Positions 51,390 through 62,824 of a stretch of DNA of 64,000 nucleotides are shown here, one piece after another. Source of the DNA: Antedon mediterranea (Eukaryota; Echinodermata; Crinoidea; Comatulida; Antedonidae); assembly GCF_964355755.1 (NCBI RefSeq), contig NC_092671.1, positions 20,178,001 through 20,242,000 of the forward strand, given 5' to 3'. The notes under the pieces were generated by a model, which saw only the letters and a program-made list of their open reading frames with translations, did no database searches and had not been told where the DNA came from. Each line of letters begins with the position of its first letter. Position 1 is the first letter of the stretch. The translations under genes were made by a program, and so were the position numbers.

Positions 51390-53117
51390 TTTAGGCATCA
51401 TCTACAAATTATTTCAGACCACAAATCAGCGTCCAGACGCGTTTTCTATTGTTTACCCAAAAACGCGTCTCAAAACCCGTCTGATTTGGCTGCGTCTAGA
51501 CGCCAATATGCATGTTCGACTATGGCCCCGCCCCTATATACGGCTGACTGCACATTGTTATACTCTGTACTGGTGTTAAACGCGCTACATACAAATTACA
51601 AGTGAATTCATTGAGAGCGTGATATTAAATTATTATTTACAACCGGCAGTAAGACAAACAAATCAGTACAGGTATACCCTTTAACCGCCGACAGAGTATA
51701 CTGTAAAGCGCAAATTTTCGTTTCTATTTATTCGCGACCTTTTATTTTTGCGATTTTATTTTTCTTGTGCTAAAGAGTGAATTTACCACATGCAAAAACG
51801 TTAAAGTTAACTTTTGGAACATGGAATCACTCAAACTATTGACCTACAGTACAGAAAGAAAATATTGCAACTTTACCTACGAAGTAGCTTCGTAGGCTAC
51901 GTTGTTGGCTTCGTAGGTTCCATTGTTTGGCTTCGTAACCTCAATAAACAACTTTCAATGAGCTATGTTCTGAACTTCGTAACCTAAATAAACAACCCTA
52001 CGATGTTCTTAGTGAAGTAAGAAGGTGTGAAATTAATGTGTTAAATTTAACTGGCGGAGGACCAAGTTGTAAATATATAATATTTTTTTAATCGTAATCG
52101 TTTCCTTCGTGCGTGTTTACCTACTCAACGGCGAATATAAATATAAATTTCCCACGATGTAAACGTAGAGACGCGCGATCCAACACAGGTGAACCTCAAC
52201 GAACAGGCCAACTAATAAACATATTATAGCGAATGTCCAGTCCATCCAGAATGATGCCGAGAAAAAAAGATCGTAAACAATTCATTCTAAATATAGTATC
52301 AGAACGTTTTCAGTCGGTCGCTCAAAAAGACTGCCGACAGAAGACCGTAATAAATACAGACCTAGTTTTTTTTGTCACATGGCATGAAACGCGATACTCT
52401 GGCGGCTGCCGTGCGTCTGACGACGATAAAACAGTAATTAAGATCGTGTACCTGGATTTTGTGTCACATGACATGAAACATAATACTCTCTCCTCTAGCT
52501 CTAAACTGCTCACATGTTTTACCCCTCCAAATTCTGGTCGCGCCTTTTTCTTTACACATGTCGTAATCATTTTAAAAGGCCTATGTTAAATCTTAATATG
52601 GAATATATATTTATTTTTCATATCCTAGCCTAGGCCTAGGTGTCGTTGTTTTTATAATTCGCTAACCCAAGGCAAGGTAGGAGCGTTAAATAATTTATAG
52701 GCCTAGTGTAGGCCTAGGCCGCCGAAACTAGGCTAGACTAGACTTTCTTTCTCTCTGCATGAGCTGAGGTCCACAGGCCAGGCCCGATGTCGTCTCATCG
52801 GCAAATTTCCGTCCAAATTAGGATAACCTAGGCCTAGTCTCAGATTTGTTGGTTCTGTGAAATGATACCAATGTTGTTTCACCATACAAGCAATACAGAC
52901 GGGTTTTAATCACTCAGACGCGTTTTCTATTGTTTTACCTACTAAACAGGGAAGACGGGTTTTAATCACACAGACGCGTCTTCGCCGCGATTGGGTAGCT
53001 CATGAATATTCATAATAGATCGTTAATGAGGTTCAGCATTGGACAGACGCGTCTGATGGGTTGCAAGTTTTCAGACGCGTCTCTGTGGTCTGAAATAATT
53101 TGTAGATGACGCCTAAA
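51390..53117. mobile_element. 1.73-kb TIR element with AGACGCGTCT subterminal repeats
   Basis: Ends are inverted repeats of about 34 bp (TTTAGGC(A/G)TCATCTACAA, TTATTTCAGACCAC). Inside each end, CAGACGCGTTTTCTATTGTT, AGACGCGTCT and GACGGGTTTTAATCA-like words recur. It inserts in gypsy RNase H between the codons for PG and KDN. A 118-codon frame at 52233-52589 (plus) contains an internal near-repeat (two TCACATG(G/A)CATGAAAC blocks) and has no recognised domain. No transposase. The duplication length is unclear. Confidence 0.8.
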
Positions 53118-53760
53118 TACCGGGCACCCATTTTAGCTTCAGGTCAACCTCTTCCACGGTTTTCATTGGGTAATGTTGTCTAAATATGGCCTTATTCAAT
53201 TCTCTAGGATCTAAACATATTCGAACTTTACCGTTCTTCTTCGCAACAGATGTGATTTGGCTGACCCACTCTGTGGGCTCAGTAACGCGCTCTATTACCC
53301 CGAGTTTGGTCATTCTTTCTAACTCCTCTTTAACTTTATCTTTGATTCTGTGCGGTAATTGAAGTGGTGGGAGTTGCTTGGGCTGTATTGACTTGTCTAC
53401 CTTAATGTCGAATTCACAGTTCTTAAGACAGCCTAAACCCTTCAAACAAATCTTTGTTTGCCTGTAGTAGTGACTCGATTTTGGCATTATAATTTACTTG
53501 TTCTTTCTCAATGGATTCCACCCGCTTAATTATGCCTAGTTGTTCACATGATTCTAAACTAAGTATAGGCGAACAAGGCCCCTTTATAATTTGGAATGTT
53601 AGCATCTGCTCAACATTTGCTTTTGATACTTTAGTTTTAAAAAGAATTTGAATTTGGCCCATTGGTTTGACTATTTTGTCACCAAATAACCTACTGTATC
53701 CTGTTTCTTTATCAATTTTCACTGAAATTCAGCATCAATTAAAGACATTACATCAGATGA
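53118..53760 (-). pseudogene. Protease tail and RT start of the fifth gypsy copy, with an RT-RNase H deletion
   Basis: Near 53760 a degenerate DTGSEANVISSD-like protease site is visible in shifted frames. Then (53722-53423): KPMGQIQILFKTKVSKANVE, IKGPCSPILSLESCEQLGII, KDLFEGF. RT starts at 53487 with CLKNCEFDIKVDKSIQPKQL, ELERMTKLGVIERVTEPTEW and KVRICLDPRELNKAIFRQHY, then PMKTVEEV. From there it jumps to DLKLKWVPG, which is the RNase H end. The RT catalytic palm and most of RNase H are thus missing. Confidence 0.8.
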
Positions 53761-53818
53761 GATGACATTAGCTTCAGAGCCAGTATCTATTTTTTTTTTG
53801 CTCTTGCTTTTTCATGAA

Positions 53819-54352
53819 CTAGGCTTCTTGAATGTCGTTCATTTGACGGGTTGTACATTCATGTGCTCGGATCATGGTCAGGGCTTGTTCTACCGTCATG
53901 TTCTTGGCCTTTGCGATGAGTTTCCTTCTGGTGGTTTCATTGTGAACCCCGGCTATGATACAGTCTAGCAGCTGTTCCTCCTTGTTTGTATAATCGCAGT
54001 CTGCCAGTATGATTTTGGCTTTTGTGATGAAACTGTCAATAGCTTCTCCTTCCTTCTGTTTCAACGCTCTGAGTTGAAATCGTGCTACCCGGAAGTTTGA
54101 TTTTGGGGTGACATATGCTTCGGATTTCTCCCAATGCTTATCCACAGTTTCGTCCCCATCTGCCAGGTTCCAAGAATTTTTAATGTCACGTCCCGTTTCG
54201 CCTTCCCAAAGTAGGAGGAGTAGTAGTTTGGTTTTGTCTGGCTTGTCAGTCAGTGGGCCCTCGAAGATCAGCTTGAACTTCTTTAGTGCTTCCGGCAAAT
54301 TCTGTGCCTTCCAATCTATCGTAGGTATTGGAATTCCTGTTAATTCCGCCAT
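53819..54352 (-). pseudogene. gag of the fifth gypsy copy
   Basis: Begins at ATG 54352, about 34 bp after the primer-binding site, and runs about 178 codons: AELTGIPIPTIDWKAQNLPE, ALKKFKLIFEGPLTD, LLLLWEGETGRDIKNSW, FRVARFQLRALKQKEGEAID, FITKAKIILADCDYTNKEEQ, RRKLIAKAKNMTVEQALTMI and RAHECTTRQM. These are the standard gag capsid features, including the AR-F-x-LRAL-Q-EGE block. The zinc knuckle is missing after residue 178: sequence passes to protease/RT at about 53800-53720, so part of gag and of the protease is deleted. Confidence 0.85.
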
Positions 54353-54385
54353 ATTTGTGGTCACCAGTACTTACTTCACAGTTCC

Positions 54386-54401
54386 TGTACTTCTGACACC
54401 A
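54386..54401 (-). promoter_or_regulatory. Primer-binding site
   Basis: The minus strand reads TGGTGTCAGAAGTACA immediately after the LTR, a common gypsy-type site. Confidence 0.75.
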
Positions 54402-54580
54402 TGCAATGTCCGATATTATGTTTAATATGTGTGATTCACTAATGAAAAAAAAAATACAATGGACACCTCATTTTGCCTTGTGTGCTGGAGTGCTTTATTC
54501 ACCAACCAATTACATCAATCCACATCGGATAGAGGGCGCTGTATCATTATTCTACATGATCATGAATACAATACATTACA
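54402..54580 (-). repeat. 5' LTR of the 48612-54580 gypsy element
   Basis: Partner of 48612-48765. It ends either at 54570 or, as the GAGA duplication suggests, at 54580. The primer-binding site adjoins at 54401. Confidence 0.88.
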
Positions 54581-54584
54581 GAGA

Positions 54585-56560
54585 GGAAGAGTTAACAATA
54601 TTGGTATCTAATTGATTCCAAATTAAAGGGCAAAAAACAAAAATAAAGTGGGAAGAACTATATAGTTAATCTGAAATCTGTCGCTACTAAAACCAGCGTA
54701 ACCTTGCTGGATTTTCATTTCCTGTATAGAAAAAGCATAACGGACGGATCCTGGCACTCGCATGATTGTTCGCCGCCTGATTACACTGCCTGTTGCTTGT
54801 GTTGAATATGTTGAACAAGTGTACATGGACAACGAGGATGAGGTGGTTGATATGTTTCAGCACTTCGCGAATTGATGGATTACTACCGAACAACCTGGAT
54901 CTACGGAACCATTTCCACTCCTCGTGACTGGGTCGTTTACCGACAAGTTTTAAATATACCTAAAATGCAAATTGGAGTAGAATAAGACTAATATAAAATA
55001 AACTGCAAATTATAATTAACGATAATAATAATTAAACCTAGTATTTTAATATATAATTAATAATCTATATATAAATTATGGTTAATTCTGACATAGGCGA
55101 GCACAATGCAAAAACTTCGGTACAAATCTCCGCCTTGGATACCTACCTTATCTATCTGAGATGTACCGCGAAACGTAGATTTGATAACATTAGTGTTCAC
55201 AGCGACGCTATTGTTCCATATTTCTATCTTAGGAAGATGTTATAAAGAGTTTTTTAACACAATTTATGATTTCAACATTAGATTTTCATCTCAATTTCAA
55301 TTCTTCCCGGTCAAAGTAATTTCCGGGTTTAAGATAAGTTCACTGCAACAACCTGGTTTCAAATATTTTCTCTCTTCTATACACAAGGGAGCAGTTAAAA
55401 TAATAGATTTGACCCTAAAGGTGACTGGAAACAGGCACTTTCCATCAATCAATACAGTGTCCCTTTGGAAGACGAAAAAAAACTCAGATATATCCATTTC
55501 AGTTTTTGGTTTATTTTAAAACATACCGCGCGCATGTGTGAAGGTACAGTAGTTAAATAATAGGAATTATACTGCAAATTAATAAAGATCAAATTAAATA
55601 TACGCCATAAAGAATCAGAATATATTGTGGGGAATAGTATTATAAAATTACATAGGGAGATTTGATGATAAGACATTTTTCGAGTGAAATCCTGATAGCT
55701 GAGTTTTATTGAGTAAGCTTGCAGGCATAACTGTAGGCTATCTTCCTGTGTCCCGTTAGGACCGAGATGTCTGCCCATGTCTTCTTTCTTGGGCCCACTC
55801 TGTCACGGCAGTTAGTTTCAAAAGATGATTAAATTAAATAATGTATTAATAATTATTAGGATGGTATTCATTTGAATAAACGCCTCTCCAATAAAACATC
55901 ACTTTGAATAATAACCCCCCCCCCCCACCCCCAACCCAACTATCTAATAAACGTCCATCCACATATTTATAATAACACAATTATACTATTTGTAGTAGAA
56001 TTCACCGCACTGTTATCTACAATTTACCAAGCATTTGTTATTCTTTTTTACCACTTTTCATATCTATTAGAGGATTTCATTTGATTATAAATGTTACCAT
56101 TATTAAAACTAAAAAATTTAACATATATCCCTCGAATAAGCACCTCCCTCAAATGACATCCGCCTCCACAAAGGGCCCTACCAAACAATAAAAACTATAC
56201 TTTCAAATGTTATTAATCATCTAACACTGTGAAACGAAGTAGTTTAGTTTTACGAATGTCAAGCATTTTCAATAATGGTAACCGACAGAAAACGTATAAG
56301 GAGAACATTATCATTCCGAGAACCATCGTCTACACTTCCTAGAGGGGGAGCGAGCGAAGCGAGCTCACCCTCTAGTTGTATAAATGAAGCCTACAGTATG
56401 TCACCATGTATAGTACTTCAGTGGGATATATAAAATATACCAAGATAATAACATTTCCATATCTGACGTGACCATGTCCAAACTGACTGACAATATTGTG
56501 TATTGGGTACACTTAGCTAACCTGATCAAAGTTCAACATTGCTTTCCTCTGAATCAGAGG
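54585..56560. other. Mostly unassigned DNA
   Basis: No transposon domain recognised. A weak minus-strand exon candidate at about 54780-54955 (LVGKRPSHEEWKWFRRSRLF and NPSIREVLKHINHL after a TTTTAG acceptor) has no known family. 55917-55932 is a C tract. 56341-56374 (AGAGGGGGAGCGAGCGAAGC) is a small inverted-repeat sequence like those near hAT ends. Confidence 0.4.
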
Positions 56561-56564
56561 CGGT

Positions 56565-58210
56565 AGATGGTTGAGTGTTTTCACATTTCCTCTGATGCCT
56601 CACACATGCACATTTCAGTGCAAACAACATTTGCTCATTTGCAGGAGCAGCGTGCGGTTGAACATCTGTTTTTGGCACACTTGCACCTGACAAGTTCGAG
56701 GACAGCTTTTGGTGCAGGTGACAGGACGGTATGTTTTGTCGTCAATGGTTCATCCATAGTTTGATGGATCTGGTAGTTGTGGCTTTGCTATTCTATCATG
56801 ATTCCACACCATCACCTGATAATGAGCACGCTTAATGTGCTGTTCGAGTGCGCCTTTTGTTGGTGGTAATTTTTCGGATTCTGCAAACGACTTTTTAAAC
56901 ATTTGCCATCAGACTGATGAAATTTCATTCATATTAGTACCTGGTACATAACACTGACAAACAAATGTTTCTAATGTTCTCTTCATTTCAGAACAAACTG
57001 TGTCTGTGGTGCCCAGTTGTGCGAATACTGATTGTACGTTATCACATGACTTTTTTAGATGTCTCCACCATCTTGTTTTTCCTTTTCCAGCAAAACGACC
57101 AGTTGTGTCACAACCGGTAAATGCGTGGAAGCCTGGCAGAACAGCACCTATTGCTTCATAGATTGGTCTAGTGCGCCTCTTGTTGCCAACACCTGTAATG
57201 AATGAAGGATTCTGTCCTAAGTCGGGATATCGCCTTAATGCAAGCAACATAACATCGGTATATGGTGAGATTATTTTGACCTCTTTATCTAAACTGGCCA
57301 CATGGAGGGTATTAGTGAATACCCTCCATGAAGTATTAGTAATGTGTCTGCCTCTTCCTGTGTGCTTGAAAGATTATCAACATCGCCCTTGTTAGAAATA
57401 GCTCCTTGTTCTGTTGATACAATTACTTCTGTGTTATGTGATTCAAAGTGTGATATAATTGTGTTTGCTAAATAGTAGGTCAAACTAGCCTTTGTCATGT
57501 TGTGTGCTATGAATTGCTTGAACGTTGTCCGAATTGGTGTGGCATCGGTACATATATGTGATTTATCCACGCCAGTTTTTGTATTTGTCATTCACCGATT
57601 TCGGGTTTGTTGCTTCAGTGAAATTGGTACATCATAGTGGTCAAATACCATGTGAACAGACTGGTGACTTTGTATATTTTTGGTTAACCATTGATTAATT
57701 TTGTTAGCTAAAATTTTGCATGACGTCGTGTCACTTGATCCAAGTTGTTGAACAATAACCAGAGCTTGTTGGCGTGGTACAAATGTGTCCATTTGGTTTT
57801 CATTATTGACAGTACAATCTTCCAACTCGTCCATAAGCTTGTACTTATCGTTACAAGGTAACAGTGTACCATCTGCTGCAAACAATGAATGAGCTACATT
57901 TGAAAATTCATACTGACCAACTGCGCTTTCAATATCAATTTCTGGACGTGACCTTGCAACAATTGCCATACGGGCAAAAAGCGATCGATTCTCTTTCAAT
58001 TCAAATGATTGTTGTGCAAATGTCACAGAACATTTTTTTCCTGCGGATGTCCAGCGCTGCAATTTAACCTTTGTGACTTTATCTCATAAGCTTTTATCGC
58101 CAATGATTCTCTTTTGGACAAAGTCGTTATAAGCATCGATTCCACAAGTCTCTTGCCTGAGAATGTCATCTCGAATTGTGTCTGGTATAACAGATTTGGT
58201 AATGACATTG
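56565..58210 (-). pseudogene. Multidomain protein, C-terminal part: candidate PIN/FEN-like nuclease module and Cys-rich tail
   Basis: 58062-57592: LFARMAIVARSRPEIDIESA, QYEFSNVAHSLFAADGTLLP and VHMVFDHYDVPISLKQQTRN (Asp after a hydrophobic strand). 57591-57289: SSTQEEADTLLILH (acidic helix). 57301-56909: VKIISPYTDVMLLALRRYPD (two Asp residues) and GFHAFTGCDTTGRFAGKGK. This spacing of acidic motifs ending in GCD-x-G-x-GK resembles the PIN/FEN-1 nuclease fold; that is inference. The tail near 56700-56600 reads VRCKCAKNRCSTARCSCK, a stop, then ANVVCTEMCMC, a CXC-like Cys-rich end. A small hairpin duplication at 57300-57329 shifts the frame. Confidence 0.65.
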
Positions 58211-58316
58211 ACTAGTTGATTGCCAAAATGGATTCATTTCCTGTAGTACAGATTTCAATTTTGTAACCTTTAATTCTTGTTTTCGATTAACTGTGGGAGA
58301 CATTTCATGATGTACG

Positions 58317-59290
58317 CTACGCTTTTCTCGATAAAATCCCTGTCTCAGATGATAATTTCTGTAATTCTGGTGCAATTAGGAAGAACCGCTGCAGAGCTGC
58401 CGGCTTCTGTGTAATGCCCTTTAAGCCTCCAAAAACTTTCAATCGCCTGTTCTCTTGCTCTAAACCATGATCCACACCCAAACTACAGAAACTGAGGTCT
58501 GTTTTCTTAACACAGAAATTCCCTTCTAAAAATTGTTTCCATACATCAGGGTCAGTTGTTTGTAGGCTGTACATCTTTGACAGGTACTCTGGGACGTGCT
58601 GTGCATATTTTAACCTATTTTGGCTAAAAAAATAGATACATAATTTCTCCAGTGAAGTGAGATGAAGAATCCAGTCTCCCTGCTGGGATGCTTTTATGAA
58701 CTGCATAAGAGTGAGAACCATGTCCATGTACATTAACATTACTCTGAATGTTGGCGAAGAAGCGCTACGTTGTGTAGTGAATAAATGCAATTTCTTTTGT
58801 AGGTCACTGACTAAAATTGATCATTTGAGATCTTTTTTGCTGTGCTTGAATCATTTTCACTACATGCTGTCTGCAGAAGATCTGATTTTGCAGTAAGTGT
58901 CTCGGGGAGTGACCCGTTGGAGGATTGGTATTCATCCATTAGAAGATCATGCAACGCTTGTAGCGTAATGATATGTGCTATTACGCCTCTTTTCATATGT
59001 CGCCCTTCAAGTATTTGTCTGGTTGTTGTAGGACCATAGATATCAGCTTCAATCCATGCATCATCAATTCCACTGGCCTCTATAGAACTACCAATAGCAC
59101 GAAGTGCACATAGAACTGTATGGAATTCGCCTACTCTTAAAATGCAGTTCTTTGTCATTTCAGGTTTTAGGGATTGTAGTTTGACTGCCTTCATATACAG
59201 GTCCATGTCCAATGTAACAATGGTCTTTCTGTTTGGTCCAACAATCTGACAATTTATGTGCGGCGCATGCTTTAACACAGTAAGCAATGT
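58317..59290 (-). pseudogene. Multidomain protein, central DUF6589-like part
   Basis: 59287-58811: INCQIVGPNRKTIVTLDMDL, YMKAVKLQSLKPEM, ILRVGEFHTVLCALRAIGSS, SGIDDAWIEADIYGPTTTRQ and ILEGRHMKRGVIAHIITLQA. 58790-58317: FRVMLMYMDMVLTLMQFIKA, GDWILHLTSLEKLCIYFFSQ, YAQHVPEYLSKMYSLQTTDP, FCVKKTDLSFCSLGVDHGLE and QENRRLKVFGGLKGITQKPA. The GEFH...GSG...EG-H-x-RA pattern resembles DUF6589 by memory, which is inference. The two frames are separated by a short gap with a shift near 58800. It is continuous in order with the N- and C-terminal parts. Confidence 0.65.
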
Positions 59291-59619
59291 GGACCATTCA
59301 TGAGCAGGTGCTGGTATAGTGGAAGGGTTTGTATTTGTGTAAATGGTCTCTCATCATCTGTTACAATAGAGTTATAAGCCGCCCATGGTGGTATAAACTC
59401 AGTGGTTGACGTTTGATAATCAGTGTTTACAGTTTCAGTCGATGAGCTTTCAGAATGATGGTTTTCTTCATTAGTTTTATACTTAGCTACAAGCTAGGAA
59501 CGATCCATGTTAATTGCAATGTTGAAGTTGTTTGTTTGCTGTTGTTTTGTGTAATCCGGATATTTTGGACTGTTACTTGGTTTGGGATTTCCACAAATAC
59601 CACTATCGTATGTTTTTAC

Positions 59620-60500
59620 TCCTGTTAGCCCTTCAGCGATCTGGATGATGATTCAGATGAAATGATTAATTTGTCAGCAGGTAAATTACGTTCAGCGGCC
59701 TGTTGAAAAGCAACCATGACAGTAGCATGTAGGGTATTTTTCCCATCGTTGGTGTCTTCTGAGAAATCTATATTATCCGCAGCAAAGAACAATGGTCTAC
59801 CATACTGAAGCCCTGGTGGAATGTAGATACCACCAGTTGCAGCCATTCGTAAAATTACGGCATCGGCCAGTTGAGTTTCAATGCGTAGTATCTGACTGTA
59901 ATTGACTGACAATCCCAACGAATGTAGATAAGAAACCAAATGTTTGCTACTGCTGTATGTATGGACTTTCAAACCAACTGCAAGGACGTTTTCATTTCCA
60001 CAAGTGTGCCTGTACCTGTTGTCGCTTTTAGGTATATGGGCTACTTGCCGTTGAGTTTTGACCTAGTATATGATGCTTTGTGCAATGTTTAGACATGACC
60101 TCTCTATCTGTTCTGAACGGCAACTATTCATTGATGTCGATGGACCTTGAATTAGCCATCTCAAAAAGGTCTTTATGGACGCCGGAATGTTGTTGTGTCT
60201 TTCATCGCTGTTTAATGTCCCATCAAACAACCATGGCGCCTCTCTGCTTTGAAGGATATCTTTTCTTAAAATACTCTCACTGTGGAAAATACTTTTCATA
60301 TCCTCTTCTGGTGTTTCAGATTCCTTCTTGATGGCATTATTTTTGGCCTTATTGGAGCATACCATTTCAGCTTTTCTTTTGTTTGGCCGGGAAAATTTGA
60401 TATCTTTCATGCGGGTCATGATGAGGTTTTTAACACATACTTGTTGCCGATAGACTTGTCTTCCAAACCATGCATTTTGCGGATGGCAGTATAAGTATTA
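59620..60500 (-). pseudogene. Multidomain protein, N-terminal part
   Basis: Minus strand from about 60495: IRKMHGLEDKSIGNKYVLKT, then (60419-60063) a basic Lys-rich stretch, SILRKDILQSREAPWLFDGT, NIPASIKTFLRWLIQGPSTS and ERSCLNIAQSIIY. After a shift, 59972-59625 has HLVSYLHSLGLSVNYSQILR, IETQLADAVI, GGIYIPPGLQYGRPLFFAAD and NIDFSEDTNDGKNTLHATVM. I recognise this module order from large uncharacterised proteins that are multicopy in corals, molluscs and echinoderms, but cannot name a family with certainty. No function is assigned. Frames break at about 60060 and 59625. Confidence 0.65.
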
Positions 60501-61179
60501 GTCTGGGCTCCAGACGGAGTTTTGTCTTAATATTAGTAAAAATATAAATATTTTTGCACATATGGCGTTTCATACGTGTATTACTTGAGTTTGGATACTC
60601 CGTCTGGGGAAACACGCACAAGTCACGTGGTTTGACACCAAGAATTCTTGGTGCATACGATTATCCGGTTGACTCGTTTCAGCTGCATGCGATTGGCTAC
60701 TCACTCGTACACTGTTTTAATATTCATATCTCAGAATTTCAAAGACTCAACATCTAAGACGATGCGCATGCGCTATATTACGTTTAGACAATGTGTACTT
60801 AGGTACATTGATGAAAGTTTCTGAAAGCTAGAAATGATTTTATATGCCTAGTAGTCTGGTAAACATTTGATGGGATTTTTCCCAAGAACATGAAAACTCG
60901 TCTTGATATGATAGCCTAGCTTCTCCGCAAATCAAACATTGAATGGATCATTTATTATGCGGAGATAATTTAATTTATTTCCCACCCATCCATACCCTGT
61001 CCTGTTCTTTGTGGTGGTGTAGCCCTGTTGTGTGCCGGTGTAGCCCTGTTGTGTGCCGGTCGGTGGTGGTATGTACCTTATTGGGGTTCTATTTGGCAGG
61101 TCATACGTACGAGTTGAGTATCCCTACGAAGGAGGCCTAGGCCAGGACTAAACAATTAATAAACAAAACAACTTGGCAA
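60501..61179. other. Unassigned DNA with a short tandem duplication
   Basis: The 20-bp unit GTAGCCCTGTTGTGTGCCGG is repeated twice at 61019-61058. 60504-60514 and 60597-60608 carry inverted CAGACGGAG words. No gene is seen. Confidence 0.45.
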
Positions 61180-61936
61180 TGTTATGCGCGATTTGAACGA
61201 TTTGCGCAATTTGAAATTGCGCAATTTGAAATTGCGCAAAGAATTCTTGCGCAATTTAAAATTGCACAAGGATTGTTTTGCGCAATTTCAAATTGCGCAA
61301 TCAACTTGCGCAATTTCAAATTGCGCAAGAAAATCTTTGCGCAATTTCAAATTGCGCTGCACAATTTGTAAATTGCGCAAGATAGTTCTTGCGCAATATG
61401 ACACCTTTGCGCAATTTGAAAACGAACTGTAAATTTTCAAGGAGTTTAAAATTTAGTATTTTATTATAAATAAATAAGACCATTTCAATGAAGATAATGT
61501 TTAATACTCACTTTTTAAGTTTTTAATATTAGTTTAAGCTAGGCCATGTAACCTAGTCAGTATCAGTAGTCCAGACCCTAGCTAGGCTAGAGTAGTATAG
61601 CCGGCCGCCCGCGCCGCGCCCGCCTGGTGGAACACCACCGCTTCGTTTTCCTTCGTCGGTTCTTCGACGGTATGCTAACTTACAACAATATTTGCACTAC
61701 TAAAATAAGGAAATGCGATATTTATCTTTAATTTTGAATCATTCTTAGAAATTACTATAAAAATTTGGGTGTGCATGATTTCACAATTTGTCGAAAAACC
61801 TTGCGCAATTTGCAGATTACTTGCGCAATTTAATACGTTGCTTGCGCAATTTGAAACACATGTTTCAATTCAAATTGCGCAAGGATTTTTTTTGCGCAAT
61901 TTCAAATTGCGCAAATCGTTCAAATCGCGCATAACA
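61180..61936. mobile_element. Foldback element, copy B (GCGCAATTT-rich termini, 4-bp TSD)
   Basis: 757 bp with the same TGTTATGCGCGATTTGAACG terminal repeats as 5604-6424, flanked by GCAA (61176-61179, 61937-61940). The interior matches copy A in inverted orientation, including the GC-rich core near 61600-61625 and ACGGTATGCTAAC. Open frames rich in Leu/Arg/Lys repeats here are translations of the TTGCGCAATTT units and not genes. Confidence 0.88.
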
Positions 61937-61940
61937 GCAA

Positions 61941-62814
61941 CACGATTTTATATTTCAACAGTTGTTCAGTCTCGATCGTACATTCAGCACTGTACGTACT
62001 CTATCTTTTTCATTTTGAAACAAAATGATCATTGGTTGATTCGAAATCCATATTTACATACCGCCCGCCCCATATAGCCAAATACGGTATGATAACCTAC
62101 GTCATTCTTATCGGATGTTTGCGGTCTGCAAATCGATTTCTATACGTGTTTCACAAGTCTGTATTTTCAGAGAAAATTGCGGTCGAAATAAAAACAAATA
62201 AATATAAAAAAAGACAATAAATACAGACTTGGGGCAAGTCTAAAGTATTAGTGACATCATTCATTGAAATAATGTTGCCAGACTGCAGAACGTTATTCAA
62301 AACACTGACAAACTCAATATCTATTAGATATTATACATGTCACATTAAATAGAATTATGATAATATATTTCGCAATTGTAAACTATTTTATAATACATAT
62401 TTATTAACAAACTAGTGTACATTCACTTTTACAGACAATTATTTACTAACATGCTAAATTAGTTCACAAAAAAGGCCTAACACAGCAACACCAAAAATCA
62501 ACGAATCGTTACTCAGCACGGCCTATTAAATTAAGTATTGTTTTTATGATATAAATTGGTATAAAATACATGTTATTAATAGGATAAAATGTTAAATTTC
62601 ATTAAATTTGTTTTACCAGAAACAATTTAAATATAGGAATATGATTAAACTATCCTTTGTGAAAACGCGTAAATACCAACACCAATACGTAGCGCCCGGT
62701 TGAAGAAGCGAACTGTCCGGCAGTTTTTACTAAATAAATTGCATGAAATGAACAATTAAATATCCAAACAGCATTTAACATGATGTTGGCATGTAGTTGA
62801 TAACATTTTTTATC
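61941..62814. other. No feature recognised
   Basis: AT-rich DNA without domain-bearing frames or recognised repeats. Confidence 0.4.
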
Positions 62815-62824
62815 ATGAAAATAC

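Larger units (their letters stand above)
48612..54580 (-). mobile_element. Fifth Ty3/gypsy copy, with LTRs and two nested elements
   Basis: LTRs at 48612-48765 and 54402-54580 flank (minus) a primer-binding site, gag, protease, RT start, RNase H end and integrase. GAGA lies at both outer edges (48608-48611, 54581-54584). RT palm and RNase H are deleted. A 1.73-kb TIR element (51390-53117) splits the end of RNase H. The second 10-bp-TSD element (49981-51043) splits the integrase zinc finger. Confidence 0.88.

Noticed and set aside
54780-54955. Possible host exon after a TTTTAG acceptor
   Set aside because: Short, no recognised domain, and no neighbouring exon; kept only as a note in the unassigned region.
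61184-61432. Leu/Lys/Arg-rich repetitive frame in the foldback element
   Set aside because: It is a direct translation of TTGCGCAATTT repeats, with equivalents in other frames and in the other copy.
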